Source: Scandinavium goeteborgense (GTDB lineage Bacteria > Pseudomonadota > Gammaproteobacteria > Enterobacterales > Enterobacteriaceae). From it: a stretch of 64,000 bases of DNA. The DNA lies in NCBI RefSeq assembly GCF_003935895.2, contig NZ_CP054058.1, positions 3,329,177 through 3,393,176 on the forward strand, read 5' to 3'. This document shows, piece after piece, positions 45,547 to 54,632 of the stretch. A program made the translations under genes and the position numbers. How positions within the stretch are numbered: the stretch's first letter is position 1; each line of letters begins with the position of its first letter. The notes under the pieces are model-generated. The model was not told the origin of the DNA and made no database searches. It saw only the letters and a program-made list of their open reading frames with translations.

Positions 45547-46531
45547 AAACAACCTGTTAGAGCAATCTGCAATCTTGTTACTCTGCCTGGGTGAAGAAGC
45601 CGCGGCGACGGTAATGAGCAAGCTGACCCGTGAAGAAGTCGTGCGTCTGAGTGAGCACATGGCCCGTCTGTCAGGGGTCAAAATTACCCAGGCGCGTCGG
45701 GTTATCAATAACTTCTTCGATGAGTTCAGCGAACAGAGTGGGATCAACGGCGCATCGCGCTCGATGTTGCAGAGCATTCTGAATAAAGCCCTGGGCAGCG
45801 AGATTGCCAGCGGCGTGATCAACGGCATTTACGGGGACGAGATCCGTTCCCGCATGGCACGCCTGCAGTGGGTTGAACCCCGCCAGCTGGCGCTGCTGAT
45901 TGGCGAAGAGCACCTGCAACTGCAGGCGGTTTTCCTCGCGTTCCTGACGCCGGATATCGCCGCGGAAGTGCTGCTGTATATGTCGGAATCCGTGCGTAAC
46001 GAAATCCTCTATCGCGTCGCCAAGCTGAACGACGTCAACCGCGATGTGATTGACGAACTCGACCGCCTGATGGAGCGCGGCCTGGCCGTGCTCTCCGAAC
46101 ACGGTTCGAAGGTCAAAGGCATTAAGCAGGCGGCGGATATCGTCAACCGTATCCAGGACGACCAGCAGGTTATCCTCGAACAGCTGGCCGAACGCGATGG
46201 CGATATCCATATCCAGCTGCAGGATGAAATGTACGACTTCTTCATCCTCGGCCGTCAGAGCGAAGAAGTTCGCCGCAAGCTGCTGGACGAGATCCCAATC
46301 GAAGAGTGGGCCGTGGCGCTGAAAGGCACCGAAGCCCCGCTGCGTCGTTCCATTTATGCCGCCATGCCGCGCCGTCAGGTGCAGCAGCTGGAAAGCATTA
46401 CCGCCCGCCTTGGGCCGGTGCCTATCAGCCGTATCGAGCAAATCCGTCGTGAAATCATGTCAGTGGCACGTGAACTGGAAGAAGCAGGCGAAATCCAGCT
46501 TCAGCTGTTCGCAGAACGGACGGAGGAATAA
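45524..46531 (+). CDS. lfiG: C-ring rotor protein LfiG (FliG-like)
   Basis: A 335-residue rotor protein with the three FliG parts. The N-terminal part binds FliF (SAILLLCLGEEAAATVMSKL), the middle binds FliM (MARLQWVEPRQLALLIGEEHLQLQA), and the C-terminal torque domain includes WAVALKGTEAPLRRSIYAAM and the GPVPISRIEQ segment. Confidence 0.95.
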   Translation: MSELKTSKNNLLEQSAILLLCLGEEAAATVMSKLTREEVVRLSEHMARLSGVKITQARRVINNFFDEFSEQSGINGASRSMLQSILNKALGSEIASGVINGIYGDEIRSRMARLQWVEPRQLALLIGEEHLQLQAVFLAFLTPDIAAEVLLYMSESVRNEILYRVAKLNDVNRDVIDELDRLMERGLAVLSEHGSKVKGIKQAADIVNRIQDDQQVILEQLAERDGDIHIQLQDEMYDFFILGRQSEEVRRKLLDEIPIEEWAVALKGTEAPLRRSIYAAMPRRQVQQLESITARLGPVPISRIEQIRREIMSVARELEEAGEIQLQLFAERTEE

Positions 46532-46536
46532 CCGAC

Positions 46537-47256
46537 ATGGCATTAGACACATTGCAAGGTCGTTTCCGTCAGTATCGCTTCCCGGCGCTGGGTGCTGACG
46601 CCTCTGCCCCGCAGGAAGACGAACAGCATTACCTGGCCCGCGTGGCAGAACACCAAATCCAGCTGAAAGAAGGCTATCAGGAAGGCTTTAAGCGTGGCCT
46701 GGAAGAAGGCCAGAAAGAAGGCCAGGAGCAGGGTCTGCGCCAGGGCACTGAAAAAGGCTTCAACGAAGGGATGCGCAAAGGCTACACCGACGGCAGCCTG
46801 TCGGCACAGAAAGAGGGGCAACAGCAGTTTGCCCTCGCCTCAAAGCCGCTGGACGACATTGCGCATCAGGTGAATGACTATCTGGGGACTATCCAGCGCA
46901 AACAGCGCGACGATTTGTTGCAGCTGGTCGAGAAAGTTACCCGCCAGGTGATCCGCTGTGAGCTGGCGTTACAGCCTACGCAGCTGCTGTCGATCATCGA
47001 AGAAGCGTTGTCGGCCCTGCCGTCGGTGCCGGAATCGTTGCAGGTGATGCTCAGCAGCGAAGAGTTCGAGCGCATTCAGAACGTCGCCCCTGAAAAAGTC
47101 AGCGAATGGGGATTAACCCCTTCTACGACCTTACAGTCCGGCGAATGCCGGATTGTCACCGAATCCTCCGAGCTGGACGTCGGCTGCGAACATCGTCTTG
47201 AGCAATGCATGAAGGCTATCAAAGAGACGCTGACGCCGGAGCAAAAGGATGCATGA
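46537..47256 (+). CDS. lfiH: Export ATPase regulator LfiH (FliH-like)
   Basis: A 239-residue protein. Its middle has the characteristic run of GxxxG-type repeats (EGYQEGFKRGLEEGQKEG and following). A C-terminal domain binds the ATPase. It overlaps the lfiI start by 8 bp. Confidence 0.92.
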   Translation: MALDTLQGRFRQYRFPALGADASAPQEDEQHYLARVAEHQIQLKEGYQEGFKRGLEEGQKEGQEQGLRQGTEKGFNEGMRKGYTDGSLSAQKEGQQQFALASKPLDDIAHQVNDYLGTIQRKQRDDLLQLVEKVTRQVIRCELALQPTQLLSIIEEALSALPSVPESLQVMLSSEEFERIQNVAPEKVSEWGLTPSTTLQSGECRIVTESSELDVGCEHRLEQCMKAIKETLTPEQKDA

Positions 47257-48595
47257 TTTGCCGGGGGTAGCGGACGCCTTACGTTCCATTGACGCTATCC
47301 CGCTGGTGCGTCAATCCGGACGCCTGGTGCGCGTCAGCGGTATTCTGCTTGAGAGTATCGGCTGCCAGCTGGCCACCGGTCAGCTGTGTCGCATCGAAAG
47401 TGCCGAGGGCGAAGCGATTGAAGCCCAGGCGGTCGGTTTTGACCGTGAAGTCACCTATCTGATGCCCTTCAAACAGCCCGTCGGCCTGATGGCGGGCGCC
47501 CGCGTGTTCCCCCTCGAAAAAGCCCGCGAAGTCTCGATTGGCGAAAGCTGGCTCGGACGTATCGTGAACGGCCTGGGCGAACCGATGGACGGCAAAGGCC
47601 GTCTTACCGGCACGGAATTACTCCCCGCGCAGGCCCCGTCGGTGAATCCCCTGACCCGCCAGCCGGTCAGCGAGCCGCTGGACGTCGGTGTCCGCGCCAT
47701 CAATGGCCTGCTGACGATTGGCAAAGGCCAGCGCGTCGGTCTGATGGCCGGTAGCGGCGTGGGCAAAAGCGTATTGCTGGGGATGATTACCCGCCAGACC
47801 GAAGCGCAGGTGGTTGTCGTGGGCCTGATCGGCGAACGTGGACGTGAAGTGAAAGAGTTTATCGATCACTCGCTCGGCCCGGAAAGCCTCGCCAAATCCA
47901 TTGTGGTTGCCGCGCCTGCTGATGAATCGCCGCTGATGCGTCTGAAGGCCACCGAACTGTGTCACTCGATTGCCGCCTGGTTTCGCGACCAGGGCAAAGA
48001 CGTGTTGCTGCTGATCGACTCCCTGACGCGCTACGCCATGGCGCAGAGGGAAATCGCGCTCTCGCTGGGCGAACCGCCCGCCACCAAAGGCTATCCACCT
48101 TCTGCGTTTGGCATGATCCCGCGTCTGGTTGAAAGCGCGGGCAACAGCGAAAGCCGCGGTTCGATGACCGCAATTTATACCGTGCTGGCAGAGGGTGACG
48201 ATCAGCAGGACCCGATCGTCGACTGCGCCCGTGCGGTGCTGGACGGTCATATCGTTCTGACCCGAAAGTTGGCCGAAGCCGGACATTATCCGGCGATTGA
48301 TATTGGTCAGTCGATCAGCCGCTGTATGAATCAGGTGACGCCGCGTGAGCACCAGCTTTCAGCCCGTCAGTTCAAACAGAACTACGCCAGCTATATGGAA
48401 ATTAAGCCGCTGATCCCACTGGGCGGTTATGTCGCCGGTTCCGATGCCACGGTTGATAAAGCGGTGAAAAACTTCCCGGCCATTGAACGCTTCCTGCGTC
48501 AGGACGTGGCCGAACCCGCGGAGCTCGTCAGCGTTCAGCAAAGTTTGCAAGCCCTGTTCCCGGTTGGGAAAAATGCGAAGGCTAAGAAAGCATGA
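47249..48595 (+). CDS. lfiI: Flagellar export ATPase LfiI (FliI-like)
   Basis: A 448-residue ATPase of the F1-beta type that energises flagellar export. Walker A is GSGVGKS (168-174), Walker B is VLLLIDSLTRYAMAQREI, and GLIGERGREVKEF is the catalytic glutamate region. It overlaps lfiH and lfiJ. Confidence 0.96.
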   Translation: MHDLPGVADALRSIDAIPLVRQSGRLVRVSGILLESIGCQLATGQLCRIESAEGEAIEAQAVGFDREVTYLMPFKQPVGLMAGARVFPLEKAREVSIGESWLGRIVNGLGEPMDGKGRLTGTELLPAQAPSVNPLTRQPVSEPLDVGVRAINGLLTIGKGQRVGLMAGSGVGKSVLLGMITRQTEAQVVVVGLIGERGREVKEFIDHSLGPESLAKSIVVAAPADESPLMRLKATELCHSIAAWFRDQGKDVLLLIDSLTRYAMAQREIALSLGEPPATKGYPPSAFGMIPRLVESAGNSESRGSMTAIYTVLAEGDDQQDPIVDCARAVLDGHIVLTRKLAEAGHYPAIDIGQSISRCMNQVTPREHQLSARQFKQNYASYMEIKPLIPLGGYVAGSDATVDKAVKNFPAIERFLRQDVAEPAELVSVQQSLQALFPVGKNAKAKKA

Positions 48596-49032
48596 ACCAG
48601 ATGATTGAAACCCTGAAGCAGCTACAAAAGATCCGTGACAAATCCGTCAAGGATTTCACGGTGAAGCTCGCCAAACAGAAGCAGATTGGCGTGGGGTTTG
48701 AAAACAATATCCGTTCCCTGAACATGATTTTGCAAAAAACGTCGCCGACCGCTGCGGACTCTCTCTCCCCGGAAGCGCTGAAGAATATCAATGCCTACAA
48801 GGGTAATCTGCATCGTGTACTGGCGTGGCAGGAGCAGGAAAAGGCGCTTTCACAGTTGAAAGAAGAGCGCATCCAGAAGGATTTGATCGGCGCGGCCTGT
48901 CAGGAAAAAGTGGTCAGCATGACGCTGGACACTCAGCGCGAAATCCTGGTTCACGAAGCCGATGTTCGCCAGCAAAAAGTGCTGGATGATATGGCCGGCC
49001 AGTGCTGGTTACGCCAGCGCGGAGTGAAATAA
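48592..49032 (+). CDS. lfiJ: Export chaperone LfiJ (FliJ-like)
   Basis: A 146-residue, almost fully helical coiled-coil protein. It follows the ATPase gene with a 4-bp overlap, which is the invariant place of fliJ. Sequence conservation is low, so the call rests on position and on the long coiled coil. Confidence 0.82.
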   Translation: MNQMIETLKQLQKIRDKSVKDFTVKLAKQKQIGVGFENNIRSLNMILQKTSPTAADSLSPEALKNINAYKGNLHRVLAWQEQEKALSQLKEERIQKDLIGAACQEKVVSMTLDTQREILVHEADVRQQKVLDDMAGQCWLRQRGVK

Positions 49033-49036
49033 CACC

Positions 49037-49432
49037 ATGAAAACCGTCATTACCTTTGGCACCTTCGACCTGTTCCACGTCGGGCACCTGAATATTCTGA
49101 CCCGGGCGCGCGAGCTTGGCGATCGACTGGTGGTCGGCGTTTCTTCCGATGCCCTTAACATCCGTAAAAAGAGCCGCCCTCCGGTGTACGATCAGGAAGA
49201 CCGGATGCAGATCCTCAACGCATTAGCCTGCGTCGATGAGGTGTTTATCGAAGAATCACTGGAACAAAAAGGCGATTATATCCGTGAGTTCGGCGCCTCT
49301 ACGCTGGTGATGGGCGATGACTGGAGCGGTCGCTTCGATCATTTCTCCTGTTATTGCGACGTCGTTTACCTTCCGCGCACGCCGTCAATCTCCACAACGG
49401 AGGTTCTGGAAATAGTAAAAAGACAGAAATAG
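49037..49432 (+). CDS. TagD-like glycerol-3-phosphate cytidylyltransferase
   Basis: A 131-residue nucleotidyltransferase. The family motifs are complete: the CTP-binding H14-V-G-H17 (FGTFDLFHVGHLNIL), a middle VMGDDWSGRFD, and RTPSISTTEVL near the end (RTxGISTT in TagD). The expected product is CDP-glycerol from CTP and glycerol-3-phosphate. It starts 4 bp after lfiJ, so it belongs to the flagellar operon. There is no glycerophosphotransferase in the window. The most interesting possibility is supply of a modifying group for flagellin or an envelope polymer. A different alcohol phosphate substrate is possible. Confidence 0.85.
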   Translation: MKTVITFGTFDLFHVGHLNILTRARELGDRLVVGVSSDALNIRKKSRPPVYDQEDRMQILNALACVDEVFIEESLEQKGDYIREFGASTLVMGDDWSGRFDHFSCYCDVVYLPRTPSISTTEVLEIVKRQK

Positions 49433-49756
49433 CGTCTTGGGCTAATATTTAAAAATAAATCTCTATAATATCCAAATTTAATTTTTCGCCTCCCTGCACT
49501 GATAATTCCTCGTTTTCCCAGCCAATGCCCTGGAATCCCAACCCTGCGTGCAACATAATGTTACACGTGCACGCCTCCTGAATTATTGTCATCAAATTCA
49601 CTTTGCTATAAATTCACTCCACTAATGGACTACTGGCCCTTGCGCCAAGAACGGAAGCCCTATTTCCGGTAAGAATTCATATCTCTGCGAACTTAACATA
49701 AGTGATCGCGTATTTATTTTTAAATTGGGCCTGCGTTCTGCAGGTAATAGTCAACG
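49433..49756 (+). promoter_or_regulatory. Region upstream of the ToxR-like gene
   Basis: A gap of about 320 bases without a gene. An 11-base palindrome, AACATAATGTT, lies at 49552-49562 and could be an operator. No terminator for the preceding operon and no sigma54 or sigma28 promoter was recognised. Confidence 0.3.
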
Positions 49757-50674
49757 ATGATAATCATTAACAACTGGAAGATGGATGCTTCCCGCTGTAC
49801 GCTGACTCATCAAGGAACGGGAGAAACGCTACGACTGGGAGAGTTTCATTTTCTGCTTCTTGAAGTCCTTATTACTCATCCCGATACCGTATTATCCCGA
49901 GAATTCCTGATTGCTGAAGTCTGGAAAAATCGCGTGGTTGGCAGTAATAGCCTGCCCACCGCAATTCATGCCCTGCGCCTGGCGTTGGGCGATGATGCCA
50001 AGCAGAAAGATATAATAAAAACCATCCCTAAAAAGGGGTATTTTATTGACAGCGAATTTATTACTTATCCGCAGGATGAGAATAATTCAGCGGTAGACGA
50101 AAATAATAGTGAACAGCCAGAGTCGGTTGAAGTGGACAGTGAGATGGACGCCCTCTCTCCGTCTTATGCTGTGACGGTCCCTTCGTCGAATAAAAAACCT
50201 GGTGCGCTTCGTGCCCGGAATGTAATCCTGTTTACGGCAAGTATTCTGGCGATCGTGCTGGGTGCTATTTTATGGCATTCCTTTTCTAACAGCGCATCGG
50301 CCAATAAAACCGTGAATAGTGATGCGGGCCCTGAGATTAAATACATCCATTTTCCTGACATCAAAAATCTAACATACGGATACTTGCACCGGAAAGAAAC
50401 CGACGCGGCAGGCGCTTTAACCATCAAAAATGAAGCGTATCCGATTGCAAAGCGTCTGAGTAAATTAATGACGCAGAACGATGCCAGCATGAGGATATAT
50501 GCTTATCCGTCAATCAGTAAGTTGAGCCTTGATTTTACGATTACCAATCGTTGTCATCATACATGGCAGGTCGTGCTAACCATCGAAAACTGGCAGCATG
50601 ATGCGAAAAAACTCAATGACTATATTTATCATCACGCGGAGAGGACGTTAAATGAAATGCCGAAGTGTGAATAA
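49757..50674 (+). CDS. ToxR/CadC-like membrane transcription regulator
   Basis: A 305-residue protein. Residues 1-100 form an OmpR-type winged helix (LLLEVLITHPDTVLSREFLIAEVW, then NSLPTAIHALRLALGDD and TIPKKGYF). A linker of about 50 acidic residues leads to one membrane helix at about 155-174 (VILFTASILAIVLGAILW). The periplasmic part of about 130 residues has two cysteines (NRCHH and the C-terminal PKCE). This ToxR layout lets the protein sense a periplasmic signal. A transmembrane regulator, LafZ, is described in the E. coli Flag-2 cluster beside lafW, and this gene may be its counterpart. Its 3' end overlaps the next gene by 23 bp. Confidence 0.82.
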   Translation: MIIINNWKMDASRCTLTHQGTGETLRLGEFHFLLLEVLITHPDTVLSREFLIAEVWKNRVVGSNSLPTAIHALRLALGDDAKQKDIIKTIPKKGYFIDSEFITYPQDENNSAVDENNSEQPESVEVDSEMDALSPSYAVTVPSSNKKPGALRARNVILFTASILAIVLGAILWHSFSNSASANKTVNSDAGPEIKYIHFPDIKNLTYGYLHRKETDAAGALTIKNEAYPIAKRLSKLMTQNDASMRIYAYPSISKLSLDFTITNRCHHTWQVVLTIENWQHDAKKLNDYIYHHAERTLNEMPKCE

Positions 50675-51158
50675 ACTCCGCTATTTACTCTTAACACTGT
50701 TAATGCCCGCACTCATTTTCTCTACAGATGCGATCAGTGGCGATAAAATCGAGCACACCGAACATATTCATTACGATATGAAGACCGGCGAAGAAAATGT
50801 GTACGTTATGGATATCAGCGAGTCACGCGATCATATTGATGCGTTGGTGGCGGAAGTCAGCCCGACCCTGAAATCCTATTCAGAGTTTCACTTTTCACCG
50901 TGCCTTGAGAAACAAAGCAACAAAAGCGTAGCGGGGACCTATCATATGGACTCGTCCAGGGTCGAAGAATCCGATGGTCGTCTCAGTCAGATTGAGAACT
51001 TTCTCAAGCTAGAGGATTTAGACGTACAACTCATCGAACTGAACACGGGGCAAGATTTGCTCTTCATGAAGCAAAACGGCACGTTGATGACCATCAACGC
51101 CGATGCTTCCCTCGCTCAGTTAGCGAACTGCACGCCTTCTGCCAAATCAGGACAATAA
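50652..51158 (+). CDS. Exported protein coupled to the ToxR-like regulator
   Basis: A 168-residue protein I do not recognise. A signal peptide or N-terminal anchor (LRYLLLTLLMPALIFSTDAIS) is followed by a periplasmic domain with two cysteines (FSPCLEK and ANCTPS). The gene overlaps the regulator by 23 bp with its own GAGAGG ribosome site. By analogy with ToxS or TcpH it could be a periplasmic cofactor of the regulator, but that is inferred from position. Its 3' end overlaps lafW by 12 bp in convergent orientation. Confidence 0.7.
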   Translation: MKCRSVNKLRYLLLTLLMPALIFSTDAISGDKIEHTEHIHYDMKTGEENVYVMDISESRDHIDALVAEVSPTLKSYSEFHFSPCLEKQSNKSVAGTYHMDSSRVEESDGRLSQIENFLKLEDLDVQLIELNTGQDLLFMKQNGTLMTINADASLAQLANCTPSAKSGQ

Positions 51159-52160
51159 ACTTCTGACCGTCAGGCTGGATAAACTCGCCTGACCGTTTAC
51201 CGCTTCTGCCAGCGTCTGATAGTTATGACTGGCGCGATTGAGCATTTTCGACAGCGCTTGTGAGGCCTGCTCGGCGTTCTGGCTCTGCGAATAGCGCGCC
51301 ATCCCGTCGATCATCTGCCGGGCTTTTTCCTGCTGCGTTGCCAGCTGTTCACGTGACTGACCAATATGCTCCAGCGTCTGCTGCAAAGTGCTGTTCAGAC
51401 GCGCGCCCGAGGTTTTCAACGCGCTGAGCAGGCTGTCGGAATGCGACGGCAGCGCGGACGTCACGATGGCCGTGGTGCTTCCGGCGGCAAAGCGATTTCC
51501 CCCACCGATGGCGGCAAGCGAGGCCTGCAACTGCGGCCAGTTTTCTTCTCGCGTTGAAAAATGCATGTCACCTTTGGCGGCGTGGCTCTGAATCCCCACC
51601 CGACGCAGCGCATTGTTCATCACCGCCCGAAGCTGGCGCGGATCTTTATCTTCATCGATATGCACAGCGGCAAGCAGCTGCTCTTTGTCTTTGCTGGCGC
51701 TAAACAATACCGATTCTTCACCCTGCGCCTGCATGGCATGAGTCAGCTGTGGCGCAAGGAAACTCACGCGCGCTTCACCCTGCAATACTGGGCGTAGCTG
51801 ATTATCGACGGTTCCCGACGAAAGCTGAGGCCGCTTTTCAAGCAGAGACTCTAAGGCCTGCTTTTGCGTTTTTGCCGCCTCTCCTCCCCGCCGCGACTGA
51901 TGGCGGTAGTCCAGCAGCTGTTGCTCCAGCTGACCTAAGTAGTGGTCGGCCTCCTGCAAAAAGGTGAGCTGATCGTTAAGCTGAACGCTGTAGCGTTGCG
52001 GACGGGCGCTGATCAGCGGCGACGCGGGATAATCCGTTTTCGCCATCGCGGTCTTCACATTGGTCGGGACAATCTGACTCGCGGGCTGCTGCTGTTTGAT
52101 AACACTGGTGCCAAGAGCATCAGCGCTAGAGAGTGAAGAGGTATTAAGACTAACCTGCAT
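51147..52160 (-). CDS. lafW: LafW-like putative hook-associated protein
   Basis: A 337-residue protein that starts MQVSLNTSSLSSADALGTSV. It has a Gln-rich central helical part and C-terminal helices (MLNRASHNYQTLAEAVNGQASL). There is no signal peptide. It follows lfgL in the same operon. This is the place of lafW in the E. coli Flag-2 cluster, where it is regarded as hook-associated. The start at 52160 has a GGAAA-type ribosome site. The assignment rests mostly on position. Confidence 0.6.
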   Translation of the reverse strand: MQVSLNTSSLSSADALGTSVIKQQQPASQIVPTNVKTAMAKTDYPASPLISARPQRYSVQLNDQLTFLQEADHYLGQLEQQLLDYRHQSRRGGEAAKTQKQALESLLEKRPQLSSGTVDNQLRPVLQGEARVSFLAPQLTHAMQAQGEESVLFSASKDKEQLLAAVHIDEDKDPRQLRAVMNNALRRVGIQSHAAKGDMHFSTREENWPQLQASLAAIGGGNRFAAGSTTAIVTSALPSHSDSLLSALKTSGARLNSTLQQTLEHIGQSREQLATQQEKARQMIDGMARYSQSQNAEQASQALSKMLNRASHNYQTLAEAVNGQASLSSLTVRSLLS

Positions 52161-52210
52161 GGTGTTTCCGCTAATAACATCGGCAGCACGAGGCTGCCGA
52201 CAATTCAAGA

Positions 52211-53140
52211 TTAAACGACGCTGAACAGATTGAGATCGCTTACTTTGGAGTAAGTTTTCATCGTTGCTTCCATCGCCATTTCGAGACCCGTGAAGGTAAT
52301 AGACGCCGGGCCGTAGTCCAGATCGCCCAACTGGCCAATCAGCGCATCGTTGGTCATCGATACCGAGCTTTGCGCGTCATTGAGCATGCTGATGGTGTTT
52401 TGCGTCTCACCCATCGAGCCAATCGCGCTATTGAGAGAGGTCGACGTTTTATCGATCTGATCAATGGTGCTCTGGATATCGCTTTGCAACTGTGGGTCGC
52501 TAGGATCGAGGTCCGGATCCTGCATCTCCTGGCTCAGGCTGTTCAGGTCATTGAGCAAGTCCAGATTTTGGCCCATGATTTCGCCGACAGAGACGTTAGT
52601 GTCCACTTCCACGCCGTTGGAGACGGTGGCGGTGCGGTGCTCGTTATTGCCCTGATACACATAGGTATCCGGTGCGCCATCACCGTCGGTGTCCTGCTCA
52701 ACAATTGGCGGTTTGTCGTTCACGGTGCCGCCAAAGATGTAGTTGCCGTCGCCGTCCTGATAGTTCAGCGCATTGACCATCGCATCGGTCATTGACTGCA
52801 CATCCTGACCAATGCTCGCCAGTGATTCGGCGGAGTTGGTGCCGTTGGCCGCCTGCAGCAGGTCATCACGAATCGCAAGCATGTCATTATTGACACCATC
52901 CAGGATCGACTCCTGCTGGCTCAGGCTGGCAGAAACCGAGTCGATGTTGCCCTGATACTGCTCGATAGACGCCTGCTGACGGTTGAGCTGGGTGATACGG
53001 GTGGCCGCAATCGGGTCGTCAGACGGTAACAGGATCCGTTGTCCGGTTGCCATCTGCGCCATGACATGCTGAAGCTGACCTGACATGTCGGTAAAATTGG
53101 TGGTCATGGTGTTGTAAGACTGTTGGGTGCTGACTCGCAT
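52211..53140 (-). CDS. lfgL: Hook-filament junction protein LfgL (FlgL-like)
   Basis: A 309-residue protein. N-terminal MRVSTQQSYNTMTTNFTDMS and LLPSDDPIAATRITQLNRQQ are standard for FlgL, and the C-terminus ends in a flagellin-like helix (MEATMKTYSKVSDLNLF). Residues 150-158 read DTDGDGAPD, a calcium-type DxDxDG loop in the variable region. The ribosome site is GGAGAGA. Confidence 0.92.
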   Translation of the reverse strand: MRVSTQQSYNTMTTNFTDMSGQLQHVMAQMATGQRILLPSDDPIAATRITQLNRQQASIEQYQGNIDSVSASLSQQESILDGVNNDMLAIRDDLLQAANGTNSAESLASIGQDVQSMTDAMVNALNYQDGDGNYIFGGTVNDKPPIVEQDTDGDGAPDTYVYQGNNEHRTATVSNGVEVDTNVSVGEIMGQNLDLLNDLNSLSQEMQDPDLDPSDPQLQSDIQSTIDQIDKTSTSLNSAIGSMGETQNTISMLNDAQSSVSMTNDALIGQLGDLDYGPASITFTGLEMAMEATMKTYSKVSDLNLFSVV

Positions 53141-53155
53141 TCATCTCTCTCCGAA

Positions 53156-54532
53156 TTAGCCGACCATCTGCAGGACAGAATCGAAAATATCTGCGCCTGT
53201 AGAGATGACTTTGAGGTTGGCCTGGTAAATCTGGGTATAGGTGATCAGATTGACCGCTTCTTCATCCATGCTAACGCCGCTGACGCTGCTGCGCTGGTTT
53301 TGCGCTTCGTTGTAGACGTTAGCGGAAGCCTGGGCTTCAGTCTGGTTCTGACGGCTGTAAATCCCGATACTACTGATGATGGAAGAACAGGCGTTGCCAA
53401 TAGTAGTCGAACCAATATTGTCGATATCCATCGGTTGGTTCGCAATCGCGATCAGCGCCTTCAGGTTGTCACCGTTACCGCTCGCATCTGGCGAGTTCGA
53501 GAAGGCCAGCTGATCGGGCTGGATATCCGGGTTCACCAACAGCGGGCCGTTTGGATCGGCGGGATCATAAATAAACAGCGGCACGCCCGGATCGCCATTC
53601 AGGTCATAGCCCTTCGCCAGCTGATCGTTGATTGCGGTGCTGAACTGATCGGCCATGCTGTTGATGGTGCCTGTCAGCGGATCCAGTACGTCACTCTGGT
53701 AGTCAAACAGCGCGCCCAGCGATCCACCGGTGTCCATGCTCATGTCGTAATCTGTACCCGCAAAGGTCAGAGTCATCGCCTGGGAGCCATCGTCATTGGT
53801 ATTCAGTGCAAGCGAGGCTGCATCATCGCCGCTGACCAGAGGCTGACCATTTTTCAGATAGACGTTGTAGTTGCCTTTATCATCGATGTTCACCTGAACA
53901 TCCACCAGCGAACTCAGGTCTTCCACCATCGAGTCACGCTCGTCATACAGCGCAGAGGCGTTTTGCCCGGTGGCTTCCGCCTGAGCAATCTGCTGGTTGT
54001 AGCTGGCAATCCCGGTGGTGAGGGTGTTGATTTGCGACACCATCGCCTCTTCCTGACTGACCAGCTGCTTGCTCTGGGAATCAATGTAAGACGCGGTGTT
54101 ATCAAAACGCATCGCCAGCGCCGAGGATTCGCTCAGGACCTGCTCACGCAGCGCCATGTCGTCGGGGCTGGAAGACGCGGCGCTGAGGGCGGCAAAGAAG
54201 TTATCGAAGCCGGTGCTCAGGCTGCTGTTGGTGTCACTCAGCACGGTTTCCAGCTGCGTCAGGTAGGTTTGCTGGGTGCTGTAATAGCCGTTATCGCTGG
54301 CCGCATCCCACACCATATTCACCAGATACTGGTCGGAGACGCGGCGGATGCTATCCACCTGAACGCCGTTGCCCGGACTGTTGGCCATTCCGGAGCTGGC
54401 GCCCATGGCACTAATCTCGGCGACCTGCCGGGTATAGCCCGGCGTCATGGCATTCGCGGTGTTCATTGCCGTCGTGTTCAGCTCAACCTGAGCTGCCGAT
54501 GACCCGCTATACCCAATGTTTATCATATCCAT
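53156..54532 (-). CDS. lfgK: Hook-filament junction protein LfgK (FlgK-like)
   Basis: A 458-residue protein (FlgK of E. coli has 547). It begins MDMINIGYSGSSAAQVELNT and has the FlgK N-terminal part (YTRQVAEISAMGASSG) and C-terminal SGVSMDEEAVNLITYTQIYQ. The start at 54532 follows AAGGA with correct spacing; longer readings have no support. Confidence 0.92.
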   Translation of the reverse strand: MDMINIGYSGSSAAQVELNTTAMNTANAMTPGYTRQVAEISAMGASSGMANSPGNGVQVDSIRRVSDQYLVNMVWDAASDNGYYSTQQTYLTQLETVLSDTNSSLSTGFDNFFAALSAASSSPDDMALREQVLSESSALAMRFDNTASYIDSQSKQLVSQEEAMVSQINTLTTGIASYNQQIAQAEATGQNASALYDERDSMVEDLSSLVDVQVNIDDKGNYNVYLKNGQPLVSGDDAASLALNTNDDGSQAMTLTFAGTDYDMSMDTGGSLGALFDYQSDVLDPLTGTINSMADQFSTAINDQLAKGYDLNGDPGVPLFIYDPADPNGPLLVNPDIQPDQLAFSNSPDASGNGDNLKALIAIANQPMDIDNIGSTTIGNACSSIISSIGIYSRQNQTEAQASANVYNEAQNQRSSVSGVSMDEEAVNLITYTQIYQANLKVISTGADIFDSVLQMVG

Positions 54533-54632
54533 CAGCGTTTCCTTACTGGCTCCAGGCCGGTAAATTCTTTCAATAGTTGCATCTGTTAAGCGGCGCAAAC
54601 GCCGCATTTCTTAAACAGAGCGCGCACTTTTC

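Noticed and set aside
53123-54502. 459-residue open frame on the plus strand
   Set aside because: It is the shadow of lfgK, with no ribosome site and atypical composition.
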